Assembly (NCBI RefSeq): GCF_011058215.1
Contig: NZ_JAALFG010000001.1
Location: 811,001 to 875,000 of the forward strand
Length of the DNA: 64,000 nucleotides
Direction: 5' to 3'
Source of the DNA: Devosia aurantiaca
GTDB taxonomy: Bacteria; Pseudomonadota; Alphaproteobacteria; Rhizobiales; Devosiaceae
Below the pieces are notes generated by a model. The model saw nothing but the letters and a program-made list of their open reading frames with translations. It searched no databases and had not been told where the DNA came from. This document shows, one piece after another, positions 47,744-56,655 of the stretch. Position numbers and translations under genes: made by a program. The first letter of the stretch is position 1, and each line of letters starts with the position of its first letter.

Positions 47744-48407
47744 TAGTTGGATCCCGACCGTGGAGTTGTACCTTCCCGACCACTCAAGCAAGGGCCAGCA
47801 CCGTATGGCTGACAAAGTGTCCGTCGTGCAACGTTTTGCTGATCAAGCGTTTTGGCGCTACGCCACGCAAGTTTTGACGACTGCTTGTCCCATCAATTTG
47901 TCCACCATCGGACCGTCCGCTTCTCACCGCTTTTTGCCGTAGCGTCATCCAAAGGGCTCAGCTTTCAGGTAACCGAAAGAAGCTCTAAACGTTCGATTTG
48001 ACGGCGCAAAGCCAACGGAGGGTTCGCATTACCATGGGTGTGAACATGGAGCCTAAATCGTGGCGGCCTTGGCATACACTCGGCATGCCGCTTTAAAATC
48101 TGTTGCGGCACTAACGGCTACCGGACAGGTTCAGCGCCCATATGCAGCGCGCCGCACGGCGTTGAAAAGGAGGCGCGCCGTGGGGGCCCAGCTATCGCAT
48201 TGTAGGCGGCTTACGGGCGTGGAAATGACCATCTAATGTCAAAGTTGACCGTCACAGTGGCGAGTCACAGTTGTCTTATTTCACAGACGGGGCAGTAGCT
48301 TATCAGGAAAACGGGTGAGAATCCCTTTCTCTCCGCCATTTCCTTTCAGGCTTACATCGCGTTTCGATCGTGCATCCAAGATGCTGGGCCACGTCAGCAT
48401 TGGACGC
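47744..48407. other. Long intergenic stretch with tRNA-Ser-like 3' end
   Basis: No gene is supported in these 660 bases; a 60-codon plus-strand frame at 47760 has no recognised family. Bases 48311-48338 closely resemble the 3' end of a bacterial serine tRNA: a GGG..GAATCCC T-arm followed by TCTCTCCGCCA. No 5' half or cloverleaf precedes them, so this is a fragment and not a functional tRNA. Such fragments are often left where a mobile element recombined at a tRNA gene. Confidence 0.45.
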
Positions 48408-50468
48408 TCACCACATGCCGCGCATTCTGGACGCGAGGTCCACCGACAGTCCCGCCTTCGGCAGGAGATCGCTGCGGATCGGGGTTACGGGCGGCCACAG
48501 GATGTCTTCGAAGTGGGCTTTTATCTCGCGGGGGATGAACCGGGTTCGCTGCGCGTACATGTGCCGGTCGCCATTGCGCGTCTGTTGGGTGACATAGAAG
48601 CGCTGCGGCACGAGAAGATGCAGTTCGTCCTTGGCGCGGGTCATTGCCACATAAAGCAGCCGTCGTTCCTCTTCCAGTTCGTGTGTCGAGCCGGTGCCGA
48701 GGTCGGAGGGGATACAACCGTCGACGACGTTGAGCACGTGTACCGACTTCCATTCCTGTCCCTTGGCGGAATGGATGGTGGACAAGATCAGGTAGTCCTC
48801 GTCGCGCTGCGGAACGCCGGCCTGATCGCTGGTGGCATCCGGCGGATCCAGCGTCAGTTCGGTCAGGAACTTTTCGCGGTTGGGAAAGCCCGCGGCAATC
48901 TGCTCGAGCTGGATGATGTCGGCCACCCGTATGGCCGCATCTTCATATTGGCCTTCCATCAGCGGCTCGTACCAATGGCGGGCCTGGGCCAGTTCGAGCG
49001 GCCAGGCGGTCTCGCGCTTGCTGAGCTTGCCGATCAAGTCCACGAGCCCGGTCCAGGACTGGCCAGCCTTTGCGGGTGCGGGAACTTCGGAAAATGCCCA
49101 GGCCGGATTTGGACTATTGCCGATGGCGTCGAGCACGCGGCCCGCCGTTGTCGGACCGATGCCGGGCAGCAGTTGCAGCACGCGAAAGCCCGCAACCCGG
49201 TCGCGCAGGTTTTCTGCCCAGCGCAAGATGGCCAGCATGTCCTTGATATGGGCGGCATCGAGGAACTTGAGACCGCCGAATTTGACGAAGGGGATGTTAC
49301 GCCGAGTGAGCTCGATTTCAAGCGGGCCAGAATGGCTCGAAGTGCGGAACAGCACGGCCTGCTGCTTGAGCGGCGTACCCGCTTCACGGCTGCGAAGCAC
49401 GCAATCTGCCACATAGCCGACCTGGTCGGCCTCGTCCTTGACCGTCACGAGCACGGGCTTGGCTTCCGACTGCCGGTCCGACCAAAGGTTTTTGGTGAAA
49501 CGTTCGCTGGCCTGCTCGATCACCGCATTGGCGGCGGCAAGGATCGGCTGGCTCGAGCGATAATTGCGGTCAAGCGTCACGATATCGGCGCTGGGGCTGA
49601 AATGACCGGGAAAGTCGAGGATGTTGCGCACGGTTGCGGCGCGGAAGGAATAGATCGATTGGGCATCGTCACCCACCACGGTCAGCCCCCGACCATCAGG
49701 GCGCATGGCAAGGAGGACAGCGGCTTGAAGACTATTGGTGTCCTGATATTCGTCGACCAGCACATGGTCGAAGCGGCTCGAGACCTGTGCCCCGATAGCC
49801 GGCTCGCTCATCATGCCGGCCCAATAAAGCAGCAAATCGTCGTAATCGAGGACGTTCTGCGCCTGCTTGGCCGCAACATAGGCGCCAAACAACTGCCGTA
49901 GCTCCCCTGACCACATGGCGCACCAGGGAAAGACCGATTTTAGCACCTCGTCCAAATCGCCCTGGGCGTTGACCACGCGAGAATAGATGGCAAGGCATGT
50001 GCCCTTGGTGGGAAAGCGGGTGGCCTTTTCGCTGAAACTCAACTCGTGCCGCACGAGGTTCATGAGGTCGGCAGAGTCTTCGCGGTCATGGATGGTGAAA
50101 GCGGGATCGAGCCTGATCTCGTGCGCATGCTCGCGCAGGAGGCGGGCACCGATGCCGTGAAACGTCCCGGCCCAGGTGAGCGCGTCGCTGACCGCGCCCG
50201 AGCCGACGCCAAGGACGCGCGAGGCGATGCGCTCCACGCGTCGGCTCATTTCGGCAGCGGCGCGGCGCGAAAAGGTCAGGAGCAGGATACGTCGCGGGTC
50301 CGCGCCATGGACCATGAGATTGGCCACCCGGTGAGCGAGGGTATTGGTCTTGCCCGAACCGGCGCCGGCAATCACCAGCAGCGGGCCCGCCGCCGTGCCG
50401 ACGCCATGCTCTGCGGCCCGGCGCTGTTCCGGGTTGAGAGCATCAAGAAAGGCGGTGTCGACAGGCAT
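48408..50468 (-). CDS. UvrD/PcrA-type ATP-dependent DNA helicase
   Basis: The 686-residue superfamily 1A helicase has all the motifs. Motif Q/I is LNPEQRRAAEHG then VIAGAGSGKTNTLAHRVANL, Ia is LLLTFSRRAAAEMSRR, II is HVLVDEYQDTNSLQAAVLL, III is TVVGDDAQSIYSFRAA, IV is LDRNYRSSQPILAAAN, V is LSTIHSAKGQEWKSVHVLNV and VI is RRLLYVAMTRAKDELHLLVP. It unwinds DNA 3' to 5' in repair or replication restart. It is shorter than UvrD and may be an accessory paralogue rather than the housekeeping copy, since it lacks the UvrD C-terminal extension. The gene is monocistronic, with the AraC gene downstream of its start region. Confidence 0.9.
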   Translation of the reverse strand: MPVDTAFLDALNPEQRRAAEHGVGTAAGPLLVIAGAGSGKTNTLAHRVANLMVHGADPRRILLLTFSRRAAAEMSRRVERIASRVLGVGSGAVSDALTWAGTFHGIGARLLREHAHEIRLDPAFTIHDREDSADLMNLVRHELSFSEKATRFPTKGTCLAIYSRVVNAQGDLDEVLKSVFPWCAMWSGELRQLFGAYVAAKQAQNVLDYDDLLLYWAGMMSEPAIGAQVSSRFDHVLVDEYQDTNSLQAAVLLAMRPDGRGLTVVGDDAQSIYSFRAATVRNILDFPGHFSPSADIVTLDRNYRSSQPILAAANAVIEQASERFTKNLWSDRQSEAKPVLVTVKDEADQVGYVADCVLRSREAGTPLKQQAVLFRTSSHSGPLEIELTRRNIPFVKFGGLKFLDAAHIKDMLAILRWAENLRDRVAGFRVLQLLPGIGPTTAGRVLDAIGNSPNPAWAFSEVPAPAKAGQSWTGLVDLIGKLSKRETAWPLELAQARHWYEPLMEGQYEDAAIRVADIIQLEQIAAGFPNREKFLTELTLDPPDATSDQAGVPQRDEDYLILSTIHSAKGQEWKSVHVLNVVDGCIPSDLGTGSTHELEEERRLLYVAMTRAKDELHLLVPQRFYVTQQTRNGDRHMYAQRTRFIPREIKAHFEDILWPPVTPIRSDLLPKAGLSVDLASRMRGMW

Positions 50469-50572
50469 GAATCGGTCCTCGAAGAAGTGTTTAAAGGACC
50501 GTATTCTTGGTTTGTTCGCAAGGGTTGTTCAGGCAGGTAGCGTAGCACGGTCGAAGTGGACCGTTTCAGCCT

Positions 50573-51446
50573 CTATCGCCTCCGGGAAAAGTGCTTGCGA
50601 TAGTCTCGCGGCGTCATGCCTCTCAGTCGCCGGAAATGCCGATTAAAATTGGCCAGGGCGCCATAACCGACATCGGCCGCGATGTGCTGGATCGGCTGGC
50701 TCGTGCCTGACAACCGGGCACAGGCTTCGGCGATCCTGAGGCGAATGAGATAGTCGGAAACGCTTGATTGGGTGTGCTTGCGGAAGAGGCGATGAAGTCC
50801 CGACTGACTGAGGGCAGCAATGCCAGCTAGCGCTTCGAGGCGCAGATCCTCGGTATAGTGGGCGTGCAGGTAATCGAGCACGCGGTCGATACGGTCGCGC
50901 GAGCCCGACGGAGATATCTCATGCGCCGATGCGAGCCCTATGGCGCCCTTGTCCTGAGCAAGCTGCAGCAGCACGTGCAGCAATCCAAACAGCCTTGTCT
51001 CGGGCGGTTGGGAAAAAGAGCCTCGTATCGCGGTCGGATGGAATTTGACAGGTCTGTCGAAAAACGCAGGCCGGTGCGGGAGCGCGCAACGAGGTCGTGC
51101 AAAGGACGCAATTCCACCGCGCTATCTGCGAGATCGGTCAGCCAATCCTGCCCAAACCACAGCACCAGCGCAACATGGGGCGCGCCGGCATCGATGCTCT
51201 CTGTGGAGTGCCAGGTGTGGGGCAGGTTTGCGCCCACCACAACCAGGTCGCCATCGTCATAGGTGCCGGCATGATCGCCGATAAAGCGCTGGCCGCGCGA
51301 GTTGAGCGTCAGGGTCAGTTCGAGTTCGGGATGATGATGCCACTGAAACGGAATGCCGCCCTCGAGGCGACGGTTGAGCATGGCCCAGGATGAGCCCTCG
51401 TCGGTGCGCAATTTTTCAAGATAGGGCTTGATCTGGCAACCTGCAT
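50573..51446 (-). CDS. AraC-family transcriptional regulator, frameshifted as read
   Basis: This regulator of about 290 residues has an N-terminal cupin (QIKPYLEKLRTDEGSSWAML, FQWHHHPELELTLTLNSRGQ, GDLVVVGANLPHTWHS). The C-terminal double helix-turn-helix has LEALAGIAALSQSGLHRLFR and AADVGYGALANFNRHFRR. The halves are in different frames. One more T at 50995-50996 gives NRPRQRLFGLLHVLLQ. The start is uncertain: ATG 51446 needs one further base at the GTT/TTG position to enter frame as MQVCQIKPYLEK, while a TTG at 51411 would remove conserved residues. It is divergent from the PhyH-type gene and probably regulates it. Confidence 0.78.
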
Positions 51447-51563
51447 GGTCTGAGCGCCAGAATAGTATCGGAATTGTCCCCGCGCCGACAACACGGTCGC
51501 TTGCTCTTCGCTAGGCTCGTTTCACCCACAAAACGGGATTTGGAACAATGGGAGGAGTTTTTG

Positions 51564-52505
51564 ATGCAGACCATGGCCACGGCAGTAAGACGCGACAGCC
51601 ATCCGACGACCAACGCGACGACGCAGCTCAAGGATATCCGAAAGACTTTGCCGCTGCGGGTCTTGTCGGAGGACGATTGGCAGCACTGGATCACCAAGGG
51701 CTATGTGATCGTCCGGCAGGCCGTGCCTGCGGAAAATGTGGAGCGGCTTGTCGATCTGCTCTGGAAGTTTGACGAGAAGAACCCTGCCGACCAAAGCACC
51801 TGGTACGCGCCGCAGCGGCGCGAGCACAAGATGAAGGAGCTCAACAATACCGGCATGCTGGAGATCTACAATCACCAGTATCTTTGGGATAACCGGATGG
51901 AGCAGCGCGTCTACGACGCCTTTGTCGACATCTGGGATCGCGAAGACCTTTGGGTCACGATCGACCGCGCCAATCTCAACCCGCCGAAAAAGGTGAAGGG
52001 CAGCCCGAACGGTTTTATCCATTGGGATGTCGATACTTCGATCGCGCCACCCCCGATCGGCGTGCAGGGCGTGTTGAGCCTTAAAAAGCAGGACGGCGAT
52101 GTCGGCGGCTTCCAGAGCGTGCCCTATCTCTTCGAGCATTTCGACGAGTGGGTGAAGACGCAGCCTTCGGACCGCGATCCGATGCATCCGGACATGACCG
52201 GGCTCTCGACCGTCAATGTCGATCTCGAACCGGGCGACCTGATGATCTTTAATTCGCTCCTGGCGCACGGCGTGCGGCCCAACCATTCCGACAACCGGGT
52301 GCGCATGGCGCAATATATTTCCATGCATCCAGCGGAGTTCGACAACGAGGAAGAACGGCAGGAGCGCATCCGCCTCTGGCGCGAACTCGACAGCCCAAAG
52401 CGCGACGCCTTCCCGGGCGATCCTCGCAACTGGGAAAAGCACAATGCCACCACGGCCAAGCTCACCCCGCTCGGGGAAAAACTGCTCGGCCTCTCTCAGT
52501 GGTAG
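51564..52505 (+). CDS. Phytanoyl-CoA dioxygenase (PhyH)-family Fe(II)/2-oxoglutarate enzyme
   Basis: The 313-residue non-heme iron dioxygenase is predicted. The iron-binding HxD is in GFIHWDVDTSIAP (His and Asp), the distal histidine is in FNSLLAHGVRPNHSDNRVRM, and the following arginine probably binds 2-oxoglutarate. It lacks a targeting sequence and so is cytoplasmic. The substrate could be an amino acid, a secondary metabolite or a fatty-acyl group; PhyH members are very diverse. The start at 51564 has a near-perfect GGAGGAG at 51551-51557, and an upstream in-frame start at 51474 lacks one. The gene is divergent from an AraC regulator and ends in a strong terminator. Confidence 0.85.
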   Translation: MQTMATAVRRDSHPTTNATTQLKDIRKTLPLRVLSEDDWQHWITKGYVIVRQAVPAENVERLVDLLWKFDEKNPADQSTWYAPQRREHKMKELNNTGMLEIYNHQYLWDNRMEQRVYDAFVDIWDREDLWVTIDRANLNPPKKVKGSPNGFIHWDVDTSIAPPPIGVQGVLSLKKQDGDVGGFQSVPYLFEHFDEWVKTQPSDRDPMHPDMTGLSTVNVDLEPGDLMIFNSLLAHGVRPNHSDNRVRMAQYISMHPAEFDNEEERQERIRLWRELDSPKRDAFPGDPRNWEKHNATTAKLTPLGEKLLGLSQW

Positions 52506-52512
52506 TCAGCTA

Positions 52513-52535
52513 ACCCGCTCTCCGGAGCGGGTTTT
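52513..52535 (+). terminator. Rho-independent terminator after the PhyH-family gene
   Basis: ACCCGCTC at 52513-52520 pairs perfectly with GAGCGGGT at 52525-52532 around a TCCG loop, and Ts continue to 52535. It is seven bases after the stop codon. Confidence 0.85.
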
Positions 52536-52604
52536 CGCCACGTTAAATTAACGAGCGGCAATCCGTCGTGGCCTCAACTTTTTCCTGCTAGAGCCCAATT
52601 TCAC

Positions 52605-52904
52605 TTAGCAGGGCGCGGCTTTCGCGGCAGAGGTCGGTGAGCAGTCCGGGGTCAGGTAGGCGAGGTTGGCTTCGAAGGCTTGGCGTTGCTGGGCAACGGC
52701 TGAGACGAAGGCGGGGTCGGCGGGCTGCGCGCCAAGCCTTGCGCTGCCGGCAAGGATGGCCTCGTCGCTGAGGCCGAAGCCGCATTTGGCATTGGTGGCC
52801 TGCATGGTGCTGACCGCTTGTGCAAGATATTGCGTGGGCGATTGCGCGGTCGCGGCCATCGTTGGCAGCAGGGTAGCGAGGAGCAAAAAGACGGTTTTGT
52901 GCAT
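52605..52904 (-). CDS. Small periplasmic protein of unknown function
   Basis: The 99-residue protein starts with a signal peptide (HKTVFLLLATLLPTMAATAQ, cleavage after ATA or AQS). The mature part has three cysteines (NAKCGFGLSDEAI, LTPDCSPTSAAKAAPC), so a disulfide is possible. No family is recognised. I place the start at ATG 52904 and not in the long upstream frame, because the signal peptide begins there. It lies between the convergent terminator and the dipeptide-type importer on the same strand, 84 bases from the importer's last gene. Confidence 0.7.
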   Translation of the reverse strand: MHKTVFLLLATLLPTMAATAQSPTQYLAQAVSTMQATNAKCGFGLSDEAILAGSARLGAQPADPAFVSAVAQQRQAFEANLAYLTPDCSPTSAAKAAPC

Positions 52905-52987
52905 GTCGGATACAGACTTGGTTGGGCAATGCTTGATCGCCCCTCCTTGCCAATACCGGGCCTGACCGTCCCCACCCAAACGGGTGT

Positions 52988-53713
52988 TCAGCTCGCCGCC
53001 AGCAGCGCCTCCGTATAGGGATCGGCGATCGTGCCCGAGCGTAGCTGCTCGCGGGTAAGAACCTCCACCGTTTCGGCATTGCGCAGCACCATCAGGCGTT
53101 CGCACATATAAGACACGACGGCGAGGTCATGACTGACGATCACGAAGGTGAGGCCCAGCTCGCGCCGGAGGCGATTGAGAAGGTTGAGGATTTCGGCCTG
53201 GATCGAGACGTCGAGGGCCGAGGTCGGCTCATCGAGCAACAGCACGCGCGGCGATAGTGCCAAGGCGCGGGCGATGGCGACGCGCTGGCGCTGGCCGCCG
53301 GAAAGTTCGTGCGGGTAGCGGAACTGGAAGGCCGCGGGCAGGCCGATAAGGTCGAGGAGTTCGGCAGCGCGGCGCTGAGGGTTGTCGATGCCGTTGATGA
53401 TCATCGGCTCGGCGATCTGGTGGCCGATGACATAGCGCGGATGGAGCGAAGCGTAGGGGTCCTGGAACACCATCTGCACCACGCGTGCGAGTTGCTTGCG
53501 CTCGGTCTTGTGCGGATCAAGGCCGGCAACGCTGATGCTGCCGGACCAATCTGGAACCAAGCCGACGACGGTGCGCAGGATGGTGGATTTGCCCGATCCA
53601 CTTTCGCCAACGAGCCCGAAGCTCTCGCCTTCTGCAACGCTGAAGGACACGTTCTTGACCACGGCATTGCCGCCATAGCGGACGGTGAGGTTTTCGATGC
53701 CGATCATGCTCAT
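52988..53713 (-). CDS. Dipeptide/oligopeptide ABC transporter ATP-binding protein, OppF/DppF type
   Basis: The 241-residue ATPase has Walker A GLVGESGSGKSTILRTVVGL, the Q-loop QMVFQDPYASLHPRYVIG, signature ELSGGQRQRVAIARALA, Walker B VLLLDEPTSALDVSIQAE and switch IVSHDLAVVSYMCERL. It ends soon after the core fold, without the long OppF C-terminal domain, and so is shorter than usual. It overlaps the OppD-type gene by 4 bases. The complete importer is this gene plus 53710, 54542, 55435 and 56656. Confidence 0.9.
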   Translation of the reverse strand: MSMIGIENLTVRYGGNAVVKNVSFSVAEGESFGLVGESGSGKSTILRTVVGLVPDWSGSISVAGLDPHKTERKQLARVVQMVFQDPYASLHPRYVIGHQIAEPMIINGIDNPQRRAAELLDLIGLPAAFQFRYPHELSGGQRQRVAIARALALSPRVLLLDEPTSALDVSIQAEILNLLNRLRRELGLTFVIVSHDLAVVSYMCERLMVLRNAETVEVLTREQLRSGTIADPYTEALLAAS

Positions 53714-54545
53714 GCCCAGCTCGCCTCGCGCTGGAGGGTGGGCAATGGCTCGAGGGGCCCGTTGATCTCGGGGAGGCAGGACAAAAGCCCGCGCGTATAG
53801 GGGTGCGTCGCCTCGTGAAGGCGCTTGGCCTCGATGGTTTCGACGATGCGGCCGGCATACATGACGATGACCCGGTCGCAGAATTTGGACACGAGCTTCA
53901 AATCATGGCTGATAAAGATCAGCCCCATGCCGCGGCGGGCCACCAGTTCGTCGAGGATGGACATGACCTGCATGCGGACGCTGACATCGAGCGCAGACGT
54001 GGGTTCGTCGGCGATCAGCAGATCGGGTTCGCGTACCACCATCATGGCGATCATGACGCGCTGGCCCATGCCGCCGGAAAGTTCGTGCGGGTAAAGCTGG
54101 GCGACGCGTGCGGCCTCGCGGATTTGGACCTGTTCCAGCATCTCGATGGCCTTGCGATGGGCGTCGCGGCGGCTGATGCGGCGGTCGCCGATGCGGATGG
54201 CTTCAACGATCTGGTCGCCGACGCGCATCACCGGGTTGAGCGAGAATTTGGGATCCTGGAGGATCATGCCCATGCGGCCACCGCGTAGCGCGCGGCGCGT
54301 TCGGGGGAGGCTTTTGCCAGATCGATGTTATCGAAAACGAGCTTTTCTGCGCTCATTTTCGCATAGGCCGGCAATACGCCGAGCAGCGAGCGGCCGGTGA
54401 GGCTTTTTCCCGAACCGCTTTCGCCGACAATGCCGAGCTTTTCGCGGCCTAGGGTGAAGGAAACGCCGCGCACGGCGTCCTTGAGCTCGCCCTCGTCATT
54501 GCGGAAGGCGACATGGAGGTTCTCGATTTCGACCAGGTTGCTCAA
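53710..54545 (-). CDS. Dipeptide/oligopeptide ABC transporter ATP-binding protein, OppD type, frameshifted as read
   Basis: This ATPase of about 278 residues has Walker A GIVGESGSGKSLTGRSLLGV, the Q-loop GMILQDPKFSLNPVMRVG, signature ELSGGMGQRVMIAMMVV, Walker B DLLIADEPTSALDVSVRM and switch FISHDLKLVSKFCDRV. It also has the typical HPYTRGLLSCLP motif. The frame breaks near 54288, where one more G on the plus strand restores ERAARLRGGRMGMILQDP. Overlaps of 4 bases with both neighbours show one translated unit. Confidence 0.85.
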
Positions 54546-55438
54546 TTGCGCTGCCTCAGATGCGGGTCGAGCAGGTCGCGCAGGGCGTCGCCCAAGAGGT
54601 TAAAGCCGAGCGAGACAACGAAGATGGCGGCGCCGGGAATGGTGGCGACCCACCACTGGTCGAAGATGAACTTGCGGCCGGTCGAGATCATGGCGCCCCA
54701 TTCGGGCAGAGGTGGTTGCGCGCCAAGGCCGATGAAACCAAGGCCGGCGGCGGTGAGGATGATGCCGGCCATGTCGAAGGTCATGCGCACGATGACCGAG
54801 GACAGGCACATCGGGATGATGTGAAGGAAGACGATGCGGGCTTCGCTGGCACCGGCGAGGCGGACGGCGTTGACGAAGTCGGAATTGCGGATGACCAGCG
54901 CCTCGGCACGGGCGAGGCGGGCATAGGGCGGCCAGGCGGTGAGGGTAATGGCGAGCGCCGCATTGACAATGCCGGGGCCGAGCGCGGCAACGAAGGCCAG
55001 CGCCAGCAGGAGCTTGGGGATGGACAGGAAGACGTCGGTGATGCGCATGAAGACTGCATCCACCCAACCGCCGGCCGTACCCGAGACGGCCCCGATGACC
55101 AAGCCGATCGGGGCAGAGGTGACGATTACCAGCCCTACGATGAGAAGGGTGAGGCGCGAGCCGTAGATGAGGCGCGAATAGATATCGCGGCCCAACTCGT
55201 CGGCGCCGAACCAAAATTCTGCGTTCGGCGCGGAAAGGCGGGCCGAGAGCGTCGGTAGGTACGGATCATGGGTTGCCAAAAACGGGGCAAAAGCGGCTGT
55301 GAACAGCAGCAGTAGAACAATAATCAGCCCGAGCACACCGAGCGGATTGCGCATGAACCGGGCAGCGAAGCGCTTTAACTCGGTGATGCGCGCGGCGCGG
55401 AGCGCAGTTCGCGTGTCAATCTGGTTTTCCAAACTCAT
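54542..55438 (-). CDS. Dipeptide/oligopeptide ABC transporter permease, OppC type
   Basis: The 298-residue permease has the OppC N-terminal domain (FAARFMRNPLGVLGLIIVLL, then HDPYLPTLSARLSAPNAEFW and FGADELGRDIYSRLIYGSRL) and the EAA loop DFVNAVRLAGASEARIVFLH. The last helices end with LGFNLLGDALRDLLDPHLRQ, as expected. The ATG at 55438 overlaps the OppB stop by 4 bases; the reading frame remains open far upstream, but that part is antisense-like and not conserved. Confidence 0.9.
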   Translation of the reverse strand: MSLENQIDTRTALRAARITELKRFAARFMRNPLGVLGLIIVLLLLFTAAFAPFLATHDPYLPTLSARLSAPNAEFWFGADELGRDIYSRLIYGSRLTLLIVGLVIVTSAPIGLVIGAVSGTAGGWVDAVFMRITDVFLSIPKLLLALAFVAALGPGIVNAALAITLTAWPPYARLARAEALVIRNSDFVNAVRLAGASEARIVFLHIIPMCLSSVIVRMTFDMAGIILTAAGLGFIGLGAQPPLPEWGAMISTGRKFIFDQWWVATIPGAAIFVVSLGFNLLGDALRDLLDPHLRQRN

Positions 55439-56481
55439 TTGGCGAGCTCCCGCGAGCGTGGGTCGAGCACGCGATAAAGCACGTCGCTCAGCATGTTGAG
55501 GAGCACGAAGACGATGCCGACCAGGAGCGTGCCGCCGAGGACGGCATTCATGTCCGCGGCAAAAAGCGAGGAATAGATGTAGTTGCCGATGCCGGGCCAG
55601 GAAAAGATGGTCTCGATCAGCACCGAGCCTTCGAGCAGGCCGCCATAGGAAAGGGCGATGACGGTGACAAGGGGGATGGCCGCGTTGCGCAGGGCATGGC
55701 CCATCACCACGCGGAACTCGCTGGCGCCCTTGAGGCGGGCGGTGAGCACATATTCGCGGCTCAGCTGGTCCAGCATCACCGAGCGGGTCATGCGCGAGAT
55801 GTAGGCCAGCGAATAATAGCCCAGAAGCAGTGCCGGCAGGATCATGTGACTGACGGCGTTCCAGAAGATGTCCCACTCGCCGGCCAGAGCGCTGTCGATC
55901 AGGATCATGCCAGTCACGCGGTCGACAACGCCGACATAAAAGACGTCGAGCTGGCCCGGACCCGCCACCCAGTCAAGCAGGTAATAAAAGACGAAAAGCC
56001 CAACGAGGCCGAGCCAGAAAACGGGCACGGAATAGCCGACAAGACCAATGATGCGGATCAGGTGGTCGGGCCATTTCTCGTGCCAATAGGCCGAGGCCAC
56101 ACCCATGGGGACGCCAAGGGCGACGCCGATCAGGAGGCCGATGGTCGAGAGTTCGAGCGTGGCCGGGAAGAAGTTAAGAAGATCGGTCAGCACCGGCCGG
56201 GAGGTGGAGAACGAGGTGCCGAAATCGCCGCGCAGCAATTTGATCACGTAGTCGATAAACTGCTGCCAGAGCGGCTTGTCGAGGCCGAGCTCGAGATAGA
56301 CACGCTGGTAGACCTCGGGCAGTGCCTTTTCGCCGACAATCGAGAGCACCGGATCGATAGGCAGGATGCGGCCGATAAAGAAGGTCAATGCCGCCAGACC
56401 GAGCAGGGTGATGGCGACGGTAAGCAGCCAGAGCCCGATATCGATGAAGAGGCGCAGCGGTCGGTTGGTCGTGGCGGGCAA
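55435..56481 (-). CDS. Dipeptide/oligopeptide ABC transporter permease, OppB type
   Basis: The 348-residue permease has six membrane helices, the LGLDKPLWQQFIDYVIKLLR and GDFGTSFSTSRPV segments typical of OppB, and the EAA loop REYVLTARLKGASEFRVVMG. The C-terminal LLNMLSDVLYRVLDPRSR completes it. It is the first membrane gene after the binding protein, separated by a 175-base gap that holds a GC-rich mirrored repeat. An N-terminal helix is at about residues 13-37. Confidence 0.9.
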   Translation of the reverse strand: MPATTNRPLRLFIDIGLWLLTVAITLLGLAALTFFIGRILPIDPVLSIVGEKALPEVYQRVYLELGLDKPLWQQFIDYVIKLLRGDFGTSFSTSRPVLTDLLNFFPATLELSTIGLLIGVALGVPMGVASAYWHEKWPDHLIRIIGLVGYSVPVFWLGLVGLFVFYYLLDWVAGPGQLDVFYVGVVDRVTGMILIDSALAGEWDIFWNAVSHMILPALLLGYYSLAYISRMTRSVMLDQLSREYVLTARLKGASEFRVVMGHALRNAAIPLVTVIALSYGGLLEGSVLIETIFSWPGIGNYIYSSLFAADMNAVLGGTLLVGIVFVLLNMLSDVLYRVLDPRSRELAK

Positions 56482-56533
56482 AAACGTTTGGCCTGTTGGT
56501 TCGAACGCGATCCGGCAGCAATCACCGAACTAC

Positions 56534-56632
56534 ACCTCCCCTTGACGGGGGAGGTTGGGAGGGGGTGGGGCTTACGCTCGTTGGGGCATAAGACCCCCAC
56601 CCTTGATCCCTCCCCGCGAGGGGGAGGGTGTC
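56534..56632. repeat. GC-rich REP-like mirrored repeat
   Basis: Two copies of a motif face each other. The left copy (56534-56570) reads ACCTCCCC, a short link and GGGGGAGG, then TTGGGAGGGGGTGGGG. The right copy (56593-56630) is its near mirror, CCCCCACCC...CCTCCCC...GGGGGAGGG. Each copy can fold alone, and both can pair with one another. The pattern is of the dispersed intergenic repeat type common in Hyphomicrobiales. It separates the binding-protein gene from the permease genes. Confidence 0.7.
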
Positions 56633-56655
56633 GACTGCGCGACTAGGTGGACCAA

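Noticed and set aside
48311..48338. Functional serine tRNA gene
   Set aside because: Only the 3' end is present; no acceptor 5' strand, D-arm or anticodon arm can be formed from the bases before it.
48315..49901. 528-codon open frame on the plus strand
   Set aside because: It is an antisense shadow of the helicase gene, in which all seven helicase motifs are present on the other strand.
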